Assembly: GCF_033958435.1 (NCBI RefSeq)
Contig: NC_134167.1
Location: 8,204,001 to 8,268,000, forward strand
Origin: Carettochelys insculpta
Lineage: Eukaryota > Chordata > Testudines > Carettochelyidae
DNA: 64,000 nt
Reading direction: 5' to 3'
This document shows positions 10,908-56,890 of the stretch, in pieces. The translations under genes were made by a program, and so were the position numbers. Every line of letters starts with the position of its first letter. The first letter of the stretch is position 1. The notes beneath the pieces are model-generated. The model saw only the letters and a list, made by a program, of their open reading frames with translations, searched no databases and had not been told where the DNA came from.

Positions 10908-13900
10908 CCTAGTTAACTCTGGTCTGCTGTAATCCCAACACCCCAGAACCTCTCTCTACCATGCTGCCCTTTCCTTGTTGTCCTTGGGTGAGCTCCTCCC
11001 TCCCTTTGCCTCCATCACTGAGGATCACTTGGCTCATTTTGCTCCTCTTCCAACTTGGTGCACCAGCCTCCTTAACAATCATTTTCTTGTTGGCTGGCTC
11101 ATGGGGCAGGGTTGTTGTTTGGAGGTGGGAGAGAATGAGGCCATTGGGATAGGAATAGGAGGAGGTGAGATCCTTCAACCCAGCCAGGATTTACATTTAC
11201 CCAAGATGACACAAAAAGATTCCTTCTTGCTGAACGTCGCTGCCAAGCTGTGGTTTACTTGGGGGATTTGAGCATGCAGCACCATTAATGGATGTTATCG
11301 CCCCAACAGATCCCATGACTCCTTGTTCCTAGGGGAGCAAGAATGGTCTGGGGCCACGCCAGCAGGCTAGGATTTGAGAACATGGAGGTTGGTTGCTGGC
11401 TTGAAGAGACAACATCTTCCAATCAGCTGTAGTCCTCTCCACCATTCATGGCCACGAGACGGTCAGCTCTTAGTGCTGGGGCCATGGGAGAAGCAAGGTA
11501 GAAGGCAGGCTGGGTTAGAACAAGACCTGATTTCCTGGTCTAGAGACGCGCAGAACAGGAAGGTCAGAGCAGATCACCCTATGCAAAAGTTAGCAAGGCT
11601 TTGAAGGGGGTGGTGGAGGTTGGCAAACGCATGCTGGCATTCATGCCGCCGTGTGGGGCTGGGAAGTTGGTGAAATAGCATTGTTTGGGCAGGAATCTCA
11701 CAGAGCAAACTGGGGGGCAAAGGGGTCATTCTACATTGTTGTGTGTTAATCTTCTGCTTTTAGAGTCCACACAATAGAAAAACCGGGCAGGTAAAAAGGA
11801 GCTGATTTGAGCCACTAGCTAAGGCTGCTCGGAGCCCAGGAGATCAGAGTTCAGAGCAGTCAGAAGCTTATGCCCAAGGTTCCGGCAGGGATGTAGTTAA
11901 CATTCCACGCTCAATTGGTCACATTTTAGTATTTAAACTTAAGCCCAGCTGTTCTGGGGATGAAGTTATTTCATGAGAAGAAGGCAGCACACATGGCTGT
12001 TGCCAAAACATCTGGTTACAGCCCATGGCTAATTCCTCCATTTGCTGCAGCAAGCCTAGCATCACACTCTCTGATGGAGGGAAAACAAAAGGAAATAAAA
12101 ATAATCCTGTATGCAGAGCTTGGAGGGCCTCGGATGAAAGGCCTGGGATGAGTGAGAACGTGGACAAAACCTCCCACAGCTCTTGGGTAGAAAGGCTGTG
12201 GTAGTCCTGTTTTACAAAGGGTACACTGAGGAAGAGAAAATAAGGAGGCCTGACAACCAAGAAATGGAACCCAGGTGCTCTCAGGTCAAAAAGGCAAGTC
12301 CTACCCAAATTCCCATCCTCAGTCAACGTGACCCATGCCCCTTCCAAGTTCTCTTTGGTGTAGGTTTGCCACTTCACAGAGATTTTGCTCTGCGCTGGTG
12401 AGGTGGGAGGCGGGGCTTTATAGCTAGACCATGTTTGTTAATAATGCAGGTCCCCTCCCTGCCTGGTCCGATCCCATCAGGAACTCAAAGGCAGGGAGAG
12501 GTTCACCAGAAAAACGGGGAATTCTGTCTCCTCTCTGGTGCGCCAGATGAGCACTGATTTCATCTCCTCGTAAAACCAGCTCCCTTTCGCCTGCATGTTT
12601 TCTGCGTTACATGGACATTGGAAGCAGGAAATAAGACAATCATCTTGGACGACCTCCCACAGCACTACCCGCTCACGTTGATGCTCATGCAGTGCTCAAT
12701 CCAGGGCACAGGCTGTGAGAGGCCAGGGCAGATGGCAATGGAATTGGGCCTTTTCTGCTGTCCCAGGGAACGCCAATCCAGGAGGAACTGGCATAGCGAT
12801 GAACAATGTGTTTCCATCAAACCACGTTGTTTGATTAAGTGCATTTGTCCGATCATGAGAAACAAGGGCCAACGTTTTATGGCCTTTTTTGACTAAAGAG
12901 TGGAAAAGATTCTGGGGAAATTCTGACAAACCGTATTTTATATTCTAATAACTGGGGTAATTTTTGACCCCGCGCAAGAATTTTTCCTACTAAAACCAGC
13001 ACACAATATATAAACCAGAGCATAAAATCACAAGACTGTTTCCAATGACTTGGGGACTGGTTAAGGGTGAAGACACCATCAGCCAGTGCCTACCAAGTCA
13101 TCTGCATGCAGGCTGGAAGAACCAGGGTCACCATCCTCCGCCCTGGATTTTCTGAGTTTGTTCAAAAGTAGATTAAAACTTTCTGCACCTTGGCCCAACG
13201 GAATATTGCCTTCTGCAGAGCTGGCCCGTGACCCCATAGCACAGGCACTGCCGGTCAGGAACACAGAGAAGAAAGCATGCTGAAATTCCAAATGCACCAT
13301 GAAGAGCCAAGCTACGGGATTCACCGATGATCCAGCAAGGGGAAATGCTAGCGAGACATTTGTATAGATAATCCCCGTGCGAACTCAGCCCCAGGCTGGG
13401 CTGGAGTATCTTGGGGTGTTGCCTCACCTTGTCTCCTGCTCTGTGGTCCGTGCCTCCTGGGAGTAACCTGGATATCTCCAGACAGAGGTTTTGTGTACAG
13501 CACTGAGTGACGTGTGCATGTTACCAGGAACGTGTTGATGCCACTCTCATGGCAGAGCAAGGGGCCGTTCCCAGCCTGCTGTAGAAATCCGTTAGCATCA
13601 ATTAGTTATGCTCCAGCCCATGGGCCCGGTCAGGCTCATACACTCCTTGCCCCAAAACACTAATTTTAAAGCATTCCTTTGAGCTTGAATGCTGTTCACT
13701 AATGTCAGAGCAGCCTCTCTGTTGACCCCCAGCCAAACCTGAAGTAGGGGGCAGCAGCTACCACGTCCTTGGCTGAGCTCTTATGTCACCCAGCAGCAGA
13801 ACCCAGGTGTCCCGCAGTCTAGCCATAAAGCACACTCCATTAAGGCCTTCTGGAGCCCGGAAGTCTTTGTCCCCCTCTCTCCTGGCTGTCCAAGAACCAA

Positions 13901-14218
13901 GGAATGCTAGGAAGGCCCCATACCAGGCTGAAGTGCTCACGGATCCCCCTCCTCCATCCCTCTCCCAATGTAATTCATTCCAAATACAGGGAAAGGAGGT
14001 GGCCACAGGTACTCAAGAGTAATCAAAATCCAAAAGGAGCTGCCACCCCTTCATTTGATAGCAGCTTGTGCAGCGCTCACTGCAAATGTGTCTGTACCCA
14101 TCCCCTCCGTTCTGCCCCATCCTCCCTATCTGCAAGGAGTTCGAGGTGCCCAAGAGACACCCCCACCGGAGCTGGTATCAAAATTGCAAGGAGGTACCCC
14201 AAACTCTTGGTTAAAGTT

Positions 14219-14224
14219 TTTAAT
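14219..14224 (-). terminator. Candidate distal polyadenylation signal (ATTAAA)
   Basis: The common variant hexamer ATTAAA lies on the minus strand in an AT-rich setting (CTTGTAATTATTAAAAACTT), about 2.3 kb after the stop. It is a plausible end for a long 3' UTR. Confidence 0.35.
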
Positions 14225-15521
14225 AATTACAAGAATTCCAGATTCATTACAGAAGAGCTTAGAACAATCATATTTCTCCATACAAAGGCAAAATAAACTT
14301 TTCAAGTAACAGCGTCCTGGCTCTGGGGTTTGACACGCCGGGGTCTGGGAGGGAAGGGCTCTTGCCATAGCACAAAGGTACCTTCCCTCCCAGAGGAATG
14401 GCTCCAAGCACGAGGGTGGGGACCTGGACTGTGCCTTCAGTGCCCGCCACTAAGGTGGAGTTCAATGTGCAGGGTCTGGCACAAGGAGAAGCCGAATGAG
14501 GAGGTGGCTTCCTTAAAAACAAATGCTTTATCCCCTTCTGCAGCCCGAGCTAAGCAGCTCAGGTTGACCTCCCTGTTTACCACGGCTGGTGTTTCCAATT
14601 AAAGGGAAGGCTGGGGTTTCTAAGAACTGAAAGTGCCACTGGCTGGACTGTCCTCGCCGAGCCCCTACAAGAGGCTTCCCTTGGAACAAAGGCACCTCTT
14701 GTTCTGCTTGGGATGGAAGCTTCCTTTGGCCTTCCCACTGGGAGGTGAGAATCTACAGACCACCAGCCTGCCGGGCCCCGTCGCGGCTGTACCAGGTGCA
14801 GTTAAGGCACTCAGGGAGTTCATTCAAGGATGCGCAGCACCTTGCCAAGGCGGAGGAGAGACTGGGGCCCAGCAGGCCATCCTCTAGAGCAAGGGCTGCA
14901 ATCGGAGTGCACGGCAGACGCCAAGGAGCAGAGCCGATGCGGAGACAAGGATGCAAAGAGATTGAAGCAGGCTTGGCGTGTGGATGGAATGTACATTGCA
15001 AAGCAGGAGCCAAGGTGGCTTACAGACCATTAATGCTGGCTCAGGATTCCCTGCTCTCTCCAGGGTGCCCTGCACAAGGCACCAGCAGGGAACCCCTCAG
15101 CTCTGGCAAAGGCCTCCCCGACTCAGCAATGGGCTATTCACAATTCCTATGAAGAGCAAACGCCTATGTCTATTGGTGGGAAAGGCGCTTCCCACGGGGC
15201 AGAGTCCCAGCTCTGTCTGTCCTAAATCCTTTGTTTAAAAATCAAAGCACAGCAGTTCTCTGGCATGTCCCTACCACACGCTCACGCACCAGTATGGTGA
15301 TCCGAGTGCTCCAAAAGCTGTGCCCAAGTCCAAAGACTGCAGAAGGGCCCCTCCGATCCAGAACCCAGCACCAGATGCCAACAGAGCGGGGCTGGGGAGC
15401 AAGAAGGGAGAAAAGGCCATTTGTACAATGACAACGTAGTCCCAAAAGGTAGCAACGTTGTCATTGGCATGTACTCTATTACAATACAGCCCCGTATAAA
15501 ACTGAAGCGGCAGCAGCGATT

Positions 15522-15527
15522 TTTATT
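15522..15527 (-). terminator. Candidate proximal polyadenylation signal (AATAAA)
   Basis: TTTATT on the plus strand gives AATAAA on the transcribed strand, about 970 nt after the stop, directly downstream of the AU-rich block of the presumed 3' UTR. Cleavage would fall about 10-30 nt lower in coordinate. Confidence 0.5.
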
Positions 15528-16496
15528 GAGGGACCGAAACTGAAATAGGTTTAAAACATAATTTAAAAAAATAAAAACAGCAAAAGTAGCAAAATATATG
15601 AACTTTTTTTTTTGTATAGCAACTGATCTCTACCAGCCTCTAGTAACTTACTACCAAACTGGTATATCTCTGGTAACAACCCTTTTAAAAAGACATGTAA
15701 ATATATATTCATATTTATACATATTTTTAGCTATGTACACAAGATTTCTTTTTAGCACTGGTATATTCATCCGCTCCCTCCACTACCAGTGCTGAGCCGG
15801 TGTATATGTTGTGTCTGGCCATTTCCAAAGTACCTTGTGTTTGGTCAGCAAAGCAAATTGGTATTGGAATTAATAAGCCATTGGCCAGTCTTAAAACCAT
15901 CTCTCCTAGCAAATAGCCACTCAGGTAGGGTTCTTACGCCATCCAAGACAGAGATGCTTTGGATGCGTTACGATTTCCCAGCCTGCACCTCTTCACTGGA
16001 AGTTGAGCTGCACTCGGCGCTGGCATTAGCTTATCAAGCTGTCGAAGTTTAGATCACATGAGCTGGCGAGTAGAAAGGAACACAGGGATAGCCCAGGTTT
16101 CCATGTCCGCCATGGGAATGTCAGTCTGTCAATCCCTTGCAGAGACGGGAATGCACATTATCGCCTGGTTCCAGGGGGCAGACTGCAGCTGGGTCTCTGA
16201 TTGGGCACTGGCCAAAGAGTGAGGCTCAGGTTTAGGCCACTGGGATTCTTCAAGCATAGATTTCATGGAAGGGAATTAAAAAAAATACCCAAACCGTAGA
16301 GATGCAGGCAGCTCACAGCTCAGGTGATTGGTGAAGCTGACATGGGACACCAGTGGGGCTGGTTATGGGAGATGCTCTGGTTGCAATAGCTAATGGTGAC
16401 GGATGGCTGCACAGACAGTTTCCTGGCAGCAGAGACGCATGCAAACTCACACGCACACACACAGAGTTGCCAGCCTGTTGCACGGTTGTACTGGCC

Positions 16497-49599
<33,103 letters not shown>

Positions 49600-50247
49600 C
49601 TGGAAGAGTTGGGAGAGAGAGAAAGAAAACAGAGACAAAGGGAAACCTCACTGTGAACTGCGTTTATTAGGGTCCATGCAGCTGGCAGGGAGTCTCCTGC
49701 GCCCCACTCCTGCAGCCACTCCGGGAGGAGGTCTCAGTTTTCTTCATGTGGCTGTTTGGAGCAGCAGCATCAGGGAGGTGTTGTCTTTGAATCCGCAGCG
49801 ATGATGGATAAGGGAAGCAGCTATGGCCAGCTGCAACCAGGAGGATGTGCCAGGCCTCACTTGAAGACAGCATGTGGTGAGGGCCAATCCCAGCTCACCT
49901 ACCTGTTAGTCTGAGAAGCGCGGCAGCTGGCAGGCCCATTACACAGCCCACAGAGCAGGGGGAGAAGGGAAGAAGAGGCAGAGGTTAAAAGCAAATGCAG
50001 CAGGATTAAGCATTTCACCCTCGTTTCATACCCCAGACATTTGCAAAGGAGTTGAGGCTGTTCATGAGCCCTTTCACCTTTTACCAAGGGTCACTCAGCC
50101 CAGCCCCTTAGGGTCTGAAATCCTTTGGCCACATTTTTCAGAAGTGACTTTGGGGGCTCCACTTAAGACATCCGAAAGGGGCCTGGTTTTCAGAGGGTGG
50201 GTGTGGGGCACGTTCTGAAAACTAGGCCCCTTTAAGGGGGTTGTCAG

Positions 50248-50440
50248 CAGAGGTGGGAAAAGTACCCCAAAAGCACAGGTGCTTTGGGAGCAATTTACTT
50301 AAGTACTAGTCACCAGTGTCCTGGAAAACTGCTTAAGTAAAACTACATGCGCCCCACTTCTTTGTTGTATTCAAGTACCTAGAAATGAAAGCAGCTGTGC
50401 TTTAACTCAAGTAACTTTTTGAGTACTTTTCCCGCCTCTC
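50248..50440. mobile_element. hAT-like MITE (CAGAGGTGGGAAAAGTAC ends)
   Basis: The left end CAGAGGTGGGAAAAGTAC mirrors the right end GAGTACTTTTCCCGCCTCTC. Flanking 8-mers gttgtcag (50240-50247) and gtcttcag (50441-50448) match at 6 of 8. The interior repeats aagtactagtc and caagtaact motifs, as in vertebrate hAT MITEs with AAAGTACT ends. Confidence 0.65.
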
Positions 50441-52609
50441 GTCTTCAGTTGGGCCCTCAAAATTGCAACTCCCTGTCCCCTTCGCCTTTCCAGCAGCTGA
50501 TCACTGCCTCCTAGCGCCTCCCCCGCCCCCCGCATGCAGAGAGAGGGCCACCCCTGGCGAGCACTACACCATGCCCAGCCCAACTTCTCCATTCCTGCAA
50601 AGCTCAGAGAAGGCAGCCAGCAAAGCAGGCTGGGTTTCATGCTGGCTGATTATCGGTTTGCTTAAAGCAGTTTGAGGCAAGGGAAGGGGGAGGACCGATT
50701 AAGGGAACAGTGTTAAGGCAGAGCCTTTATTGGCTGGGCTGGGTCAACTTAGGTGATCCTCCAGTTGAACAGGTGCTGGCTGGAGTCTTCCAAGTTTCCA
50801 ACTCCATTAAGATGGGAGAATTGCAGCTGCCATCCAATGCAACATTTGGTTTAGCAGCACAAAGGTCCTTTCTCTGCTCTCGGAGACTCTCTGACTCTTG
50901 TTTGTTCTGTTGTCTCCCAACTACAGTAGAGCCTGTCTGAGCACTGTCTGAGCGGCTGGGCCTCAGGCACTGCCATTTCAGCCGCTCTGTCTTGCAGGGC
51001 CAGGATTTCTCTCCAGTTCTTGCTTTAGAGAGCACAGCGACACAGCTGAAGAGCGAGGCTGCAACCTCTCAGTGCATGACAGCCAAAAGTCCTCCAGAGG
51101 CTCCACATGTAAACTAACCACTCTGTTCCTTCTGGTTCCAAGGAGGTCTTTAAATGTCACCTCGCCTCGCAGCCCTGCTGGCTCCAAAGCCAGTGAGATA
51201 AGTCCAGCCTGGAAGCAGCTCCTATGAGGCTCCCTAAATTTCACCTGCCTGTCATTGTAGAGCAGTGTCAGCTGAAACCCACAGAGAGCCACTCATGCCC
51301 TCCCCCATTCTCCCACCTTGGGGAGCGGAACACCAAGAGCGGACGCTGCTTCTAAAGACGCTGTTCCCCTATACGGAGAAATGTCACCATGCCCTCCTGC
51401 AAGAGGTCCCATCTCCACCTCTCCCCACGTCTGCTCACGGCATCACAGCTGGAAGGGCCTGGTAGCTCTAGGGCCAGGAACAAAGCAGGTGGGGAGGCAG
51501 GGTGTCACAGGAGATACCCATCCTCTGATGCCCAACAAACCATAGCTTTAGGTTGGTGCAATACCTGACAGTACCAAGGAGAGTAGGTCGCTTTGTGAAA
51601 GTCAGGAGGTCTCTCTGAAGGTTTCTTTCAGCTCACACACAAGTTTGGAGAGGACAAGAGCATGCCCCCTTCCACCTGCTCCCATCCTCAGCAGCCCTGT
51701 TTGGGTTCCAATTTTTCCACCAGCATGATATTGAATTGGATTTCCTACCAGTGCCAGGCTTCCCCTAGCCTCCCCAGTGCCTGAGCAGCATTGCCTATCC
51801 CCAGACTCAGCACTAAGCTCCTTTCTCAGGGCACTTGTCTATCAGACAAGAGCTTTCCGGTGGCTGCTGCTAAAACACACTCAGCAGTGGCCCAGCCCTT
51901 CTCCCAGAGAGGAACTCATAAAGACACACCAGCAGGGGAGCTATCCCAGCACCTTGCTCAGAAAGCCACCTCCCCTGCGCTCAGTCCTGTACAGAGCTGC
52001 AAGATGACACCTACAGGCAGGGCTCTGCCTGCTCCACAGGAAGTTGTTTATATCCGATGACGCACACACACAAAACCTGGGCAAACAACTCCAGCAGTAG
52101 TGTAGACGCAAAACAGCGTTAAGAAAAGTGTGCCCATTGCTAAGTGCAATTTTATTCCTGGGTTGCTCTGGGGTGTTACCCTGAATTGCAGCAACACTGG
52201 TTTAATTTAAATAGAGTTTTAAACAGTGAAGCTGGTGGCACTCCTCCTGTGGACACTTATTTCAGTTTTGCTTAAAGGAATTCCTAAATGACTTCACCTA
52301 AACCAACCAACCAAATAATGGCTTGCACTGGTTCAAAAAACACACAGTTCATTAAACCAGTGCAATGCCATGGCACAGACTGCTGTTCCATTGATGTACA
52401 GCACCTTGCACAACAAGGATGTAATCTCTTAAGCACACCTGTAACACAAATAACATTTTAGTACTAAAAACTAAAAGATCCATTCAGAGGAACTTCACTT
52501 TTCTCTTCTATGGATCCTGTCTTGGGTTTTATCTGGCATTTTTTGCAGCTAGGAAATGCTTCAGGGGAAAATGTTTAAGAGCAAACAGCCAAAGTGAATA
52601 CTGTGGGCA

Positions 52610-53215
52610 GATGTGGTTGCCTCATCTGAAAAAAGATACCACGAACATGGAAAGGGTTCAGAAAAGGGCAACAAAATGAACCGGGGTGTGGAACAGCTGC
52701 CATATGAGGGGAGATTAATTAGACTGGGACTTTTCAGCTTGGAAAAGAGACTCAGGGGACATATAATAGAGGTCTATAAAATCATGACTGCTGTGGAGAA
52801 AGTGAACAAAGGAGAGTTATTTTCTCCTTCCCATGACAGAAGAATTAGGAGTCACCAAATGAAATTAATAGTTGGAAGGTTTAAAATATACAAAAGGAAG
52901 CTCTTCTTCACGCAGTGCACAGTCAACTCGTGGAACTCCTTGCCAGAGGAAGCTGGGAAGGCCATGACTTTTAACAGGGTTCAAAAAAGGGTTAGATAAA
53001 TGCATGGAAGATAAGTCCATCAATGGCAGTATGCCCAGTAATTGTGTCCCATGCCTCTGTGTGTCAGGGCTGGGAATGGGGAGGGATCACCTGATGATTA
53101 TCTGTTCTTCACACTCCCTCTGGGGCACCTGGCATTGGCCATTGCTGGGAGACAGGACTCTGGGCTAGATGGACCATGGGTCTGATCCAGGGTGGCTGGT
53201 CTTATCCTTTTTCAA
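52610..53215 (+). mobile_element. CR1-like LINE 3' end with ORF2 tail
   Basis: The plus-strand frame from 52613 encodes RLIRLGLFSLEKRLRGHIIE, then VYKIMTAVEKVNKGELFSPS and RKLFFTQCTVNSWNSLPEEA, matching the C-terminal tail of CR1-clade ORF2 (FSLEKRRLRGD...YK...RKxFFTxRVVxxWNxLP). It is followed by a 3' UTR with ctggggcacctggcattggc, tgggctagatggaccatggg and gatccagggtggctggtctt. The element is strongly 5'-truncated. Confidence 0.75.
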
Positions 53216-53805
53216 GTGTTTTTTGTGATTTTTTAAAATAAAACTTACAACAGTCAGTTGGGAAGAAAATTCACTGCCCTCCAGCAGTACTGTCTAGCCA
53301 AACTAGCTGGAGCAGCATCCCAGTTGCCTCAGAAGTTTATCGATAACGTAAAACGTTCTAATATAGAACTGTTAGTCAGACACCAACTCTTTAAGTAATC
53401 AGGGACAGCTGTTATGCTCACCTTGATCCTATTCAACCTGAGGAAATGTGCATTTCCAGCAGCCCTGGCATTCTGTGCATTTCAAATGATTAATCCTAGG
53501 CACGTTACAGCAGATACAATATGTTGGTATTTCTAACCCATCTTTGTATTCAGACACCAAAGGACTCTTCTGTAATGTTGTGCCATTCCCTCTTTCCCCC
53601 AGCAACAGACAGAAGGCACAAAAGAAATCACCTCAGAAAACAACACCATCTCACAAAAGACCTCACTTCTCTATCGTACCAGACATAAGCGGCTTGGCAA
53701 TTACAGTCTGCCCCACTCACTGTGCTTTCACCTGCTACTGAGATCTTGAATCTTGCCCCTGATCAGCCCATCACCCACGTGCTGAACTTTCAAACGAGTT
53801 TCGGT

Positions 53806-53935
53806 CCGTGTCAGTGACCATCTCCCCTGTCAGTCCACATCACTTGTGATCTCCTCTGGCTGTCTATGTCATTGGCCATCTCCCCTGTTGGTCCATGTCA
53901 CTGGCCATCTGCCGTATTGGTCCATGTCATTGTCT
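53806..53935 (+). repeat. 29-bp minisatellite, about 4.5 units
   Basis: Successive 29-bp units begin at 53806, 53835, 53864, 53893 and 53922, each of the form ccatgtcattggccatctcc followed by cctgttggt. Units diverge by several substitutions and show no length change. Confidence 0.8.
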
Positions 53936-54000
53936 TAGACTGTAAGATCTTTGGGGCAGGGACTGTCATTTTGTTCTGTGTTTGCACAGCTCCCAGGTGT
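53935..54000 (+). mobile_element. Possible LINE 3' tail fragment
   Basis: Contains gactgtaagatctttggggc, agggactgtcattttgttct and gtttgcacagctcccaggtg, a sequence style seen in old CR1/L3-like tails. It is short and decayed. Confidence 0.35.
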
Positions 54001-55442
54001 GACAGAAACACTAACAATATTGACACTTTCCCCTCTTACCTTTTTGCCCTTTAGCATCTATTCCCCAAGGAGGGTAAGCAGGGTGAAGTTTACATCTTAT
54101 CATCTCATGCAAATATTTCTTATAGAAAAGAATCACTCCATGGCCTGTCTTTTATGTCTCCCACTGAGGTCAGGTAATAGCTGAGAGCACATGTCCCCCT
54201 TCCAAGCCAGGCCACCTGGTTTTGTACCTCGCGTGTTGCTGATATTACAGAGAGCATGAGGTTTGCCTGTGAAAAGTCCTGCTAGCATTTCAGCCTCCAT
54301 CCAGCTCATGTCCCATGGATCCAGGGATGGAAGGGAGTCAAGACCTTAGATTTGAATCAGAATATGATGTTTGATGTCACACCCAGAAGTGCCATGCACT
54401 GTTCCAACATTGTGAGTTGCAGTTACTGTCCAATGATCTGATTGCTGCATGAACTGGGAGATTCTGATCAGAGATTTTTAGGCCCTTCCAATTCCCACAT
54501 CAGGCTGAAGGAGTTATTTTCTATTAAACAAATGCTAAGCCAGGAAACAGCTACCTCTAGCCAGAAAGAAAACACTCCAGTCCATGAGACCACAGCTAGT
54601 ACAAACCCGCAGCACTCACTGTCTTTGTGCTGGGGAGCAGGACAAAGCATTGCCTGTAGAACTAGGCTGGAAACAACAACAAGAAAGCTTTCCAGCACTT
54701 CTACGATAGCCTCCAAAGGCTTAGCCATATCTCACCTGGACCGACAGAACTGGTGAGAAGATTGCTGGAGAGGGGAGGGGGAAATTTGCGGGAGGGGAGA
54801 ACAAAACTTTGGGACAATTTACAGCCAATCAGCTTTGCATGCAGAACCCCGGCCATGCTAATTTTCACTTGGCTGTTCTATGCATGAACCTGGCAGATGA
54901 CGACTCGTTTCTTTCCATGCAGGGATCTCTATGGTGGGTTCAACACTTCACATTCTTAAGGGGCAGAGGCTGCTGTTTTATGTTCAGGTTCTTGTTTTTC
55001 TTTTTCTCTGGGAGGGGCTAGAACCAGGGGAGGTTAGCCAGCGGCATGGGAGTGTGAGCTAGATCTTATTTCTAAGTCAATAAAGCCCCTCCCCCATCCC
55101 CTTAATGTCAAAGGCTGTTTTACATTAACTGCATGACCACGGCAGGCTCAAAGTGCAGAGGGGCTGGACGTGACAGTCAGGGGTATTCTCCGAGTCGGAG
55201 CTGCTGAGCGAGCGGACTCAGAAGGCAAAGCAGGGGCTGGCCTTTGGTAACCCACAGCACATCTCGACACTGAGGAGCAGAGCTGAAAGCCAGGGATGGT
55301 GGGAATGCTCAGGAAATGAATTCACAGGCTCATGAGCATCTCCAAGGTAGCTAACCCTAATGGAAGGAGAGGAGGTGGGTTAGAGACCCAGAAGCCAGAT
55401 AATCCCACAAAGTCATGTGTTTCTATTGGAGGCAGGAGAGGG

Positions 55443-55470
55443 AAGAGAGAAAGAGAGAGAGAGAGAGAGA
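55443..55470 (+). repeat. (GA)n microsatellite
   Basis: A run of GA dinucleotides with one AA interruption near its start (aagagagaaagagagagaga, continuing gagagagaga). Confidence 0.9.
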
Positions 55471-56890
55471 TGGAGCAAGCACTGCAGCTCAGGACAGCTT
55501 GATTTGGATGACAGCTTATTTATGCTTGCTCCGTTCACTGGTTCTGAAAGCACAGTAAAGGTGCAGCAAATCCAAGAGGAGGCACGACCACTTTGGAGAC
55601 ATCTGTGGCATCCCAGCCGATTGTGAGCCATGCATGATGACCCTTCAGGAGCAGGTGGGCTGGAGTGCCTTTAAGACAAGATGGGCACACGTTGCTTAGG
55701 GAGCTCCTCTAGAGTATGTGTTCTACAGGAGGGACCCAGCCGCCTCCAGGCCAGAACAGAGGAGAATTCTGAGTACAGGTGAGTCATCCTCTTGATCTGG
55801 GACTAAAGGGAGTATGGGCCACAGGTATATCTGGCTGCTCCATGCTCAAAACCATGAAGGAACCCCAGGACGGCGGCAGACCAGGGTCTGACTCAGGGGA
55901 CAGACAGATGCTGTAGGAATTGGGGACGGGAAGCTGGAAACCCATTTGATTGGGCTTGTTTTCCGTCCCCTCTCTGATGCATGCTGGGCAAAACCCAACC
56001 CCTGAAAGCTTTCCTTGACTAGGGACCATTCCTGTAAACAGCTGGGGATGCTCTCAGCTCACCAGGTTGGGCCCTGAGCAAAAAGCAATCAGAAGCAGCT
56101 GAATTACAGGCATAGGCAGCCCATGAGAACATCTGGCTCACAATTCCCACAGAAGTATCTGAGCCCACAGCTCTCTGCTCCCTCCCCTTGGGAGAGGCCA
56201 GCCTGGTCTGTGAGCTGGGATGCAGGTTTGTCCTTGGTGCATGTTAATTAAGGTGAGCCCGTTTGATCGCTGGGCTCTGTCAGCCTGAAATGTCTCTTTC
56301 ATCCACACCACTACTTTGTAACTTAAAACAAGCCAACAGGTGCAGCTCCTCCAGAGGGGACAAAGCCCTGCCGGCTGCTCAAATGCACTGTGCCCTGTTC
56401 AACTTCTCCCCCGGCGCACGAACAATCCCAGAACAGGCAGCTCACTCTAGCAAGGGTTTAATAAGCCAGATACACTCCCCGCTATTCTCCCCAGACCATT
56501 GTCTTTCTTCTTTTGTGCAGTGGGGCACTGAAAAGGCAACTTGGGCAGCTCCCGGCATCAGAGAAGTGTCCCCTGCAATGGACCCAGTGGTAGTTACTCA
56601 CTCCAGGCGAGAAGCAAGACTCCCCGCCAGAAAATGGTACAACATGTGTGTTCGGGGTACTGTATGAGCCTCGGCTCTCAAGCACTGGCTGTTTGCCACA
56701 GTCACTTGGTGCTTCCTGGGCCAAGGTCTGGGAGTCCAGGGATCTATCAGGACACTTTCTGAAGGCCAGCACCCCTTCAGGCAAGAAACACTTTGCTCCA
56801 GGGGCGCCCCAGAAGACCGGCAGCCTGCAACAACCCAACCAGGAGTGCACGGTGAATGGGCTAATGTGCAGCCAGTCACATCCACATTAG

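Larger units (their letters stand above)
1..14199. other. Intergenic region downstream of FGFR1
   Basis: No coding exon of any recognised gene was found here on either strand; open frames are short, low in conservation signals and repeat-derived where identifiable. It contains the repeats listed separately (2.05, 5.9, 6.7, 8.1, 8.4, 9.2 and 10.6 kb). A G-rich low-complexity stretch at about 3.9-4.05 kb resembles the interior of a repetitive element. Stretches at about 7.68-7.82, 9.65-9.98 and 10.08-10.15 kb look less decayed and may be conserved non-coding DNA. From 10.9 to 14.2 kb I see nothing definite. Confidence 0.6.
14200..16496 (-). other. FGFR1: FGFR1 presumed 3' UTR
   Basis: This is the region directly after the stop codon on the minus strand. 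It is AT-rich between about 15.54 and 15.75 kb and contains no supported open frame of its own. Two candidate polyadenylation hexamers lie in it: AATAAA at 15522-15527 (UTR of roughly 1 kb) and ATTAAA at 14219-14224 (UTR of about 2.3 kb, closer to the length I recall for mammalian FGFR1). The end is therefore uncertain. Confidence 0.55.

Noticed and set aside
49899..50087. Minus-strand ATG frame with a leucine-rich stretch followed by a GT site, considered as the FGFR1 signal-peptide exon
   Set aside because: The leucine run does not lead into the conserved ARP(S/A)PTLPEQ ending and the phase at the possible donor does not fit the D1 exon.
52613..52999. A cellular gene encoded by the 128-codon frame
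   Set aside because: The protein is the CR1-clade ORF2 C-terminal tail and is followed by a CR1-type 3' UTR, so it is a truncated LINE.
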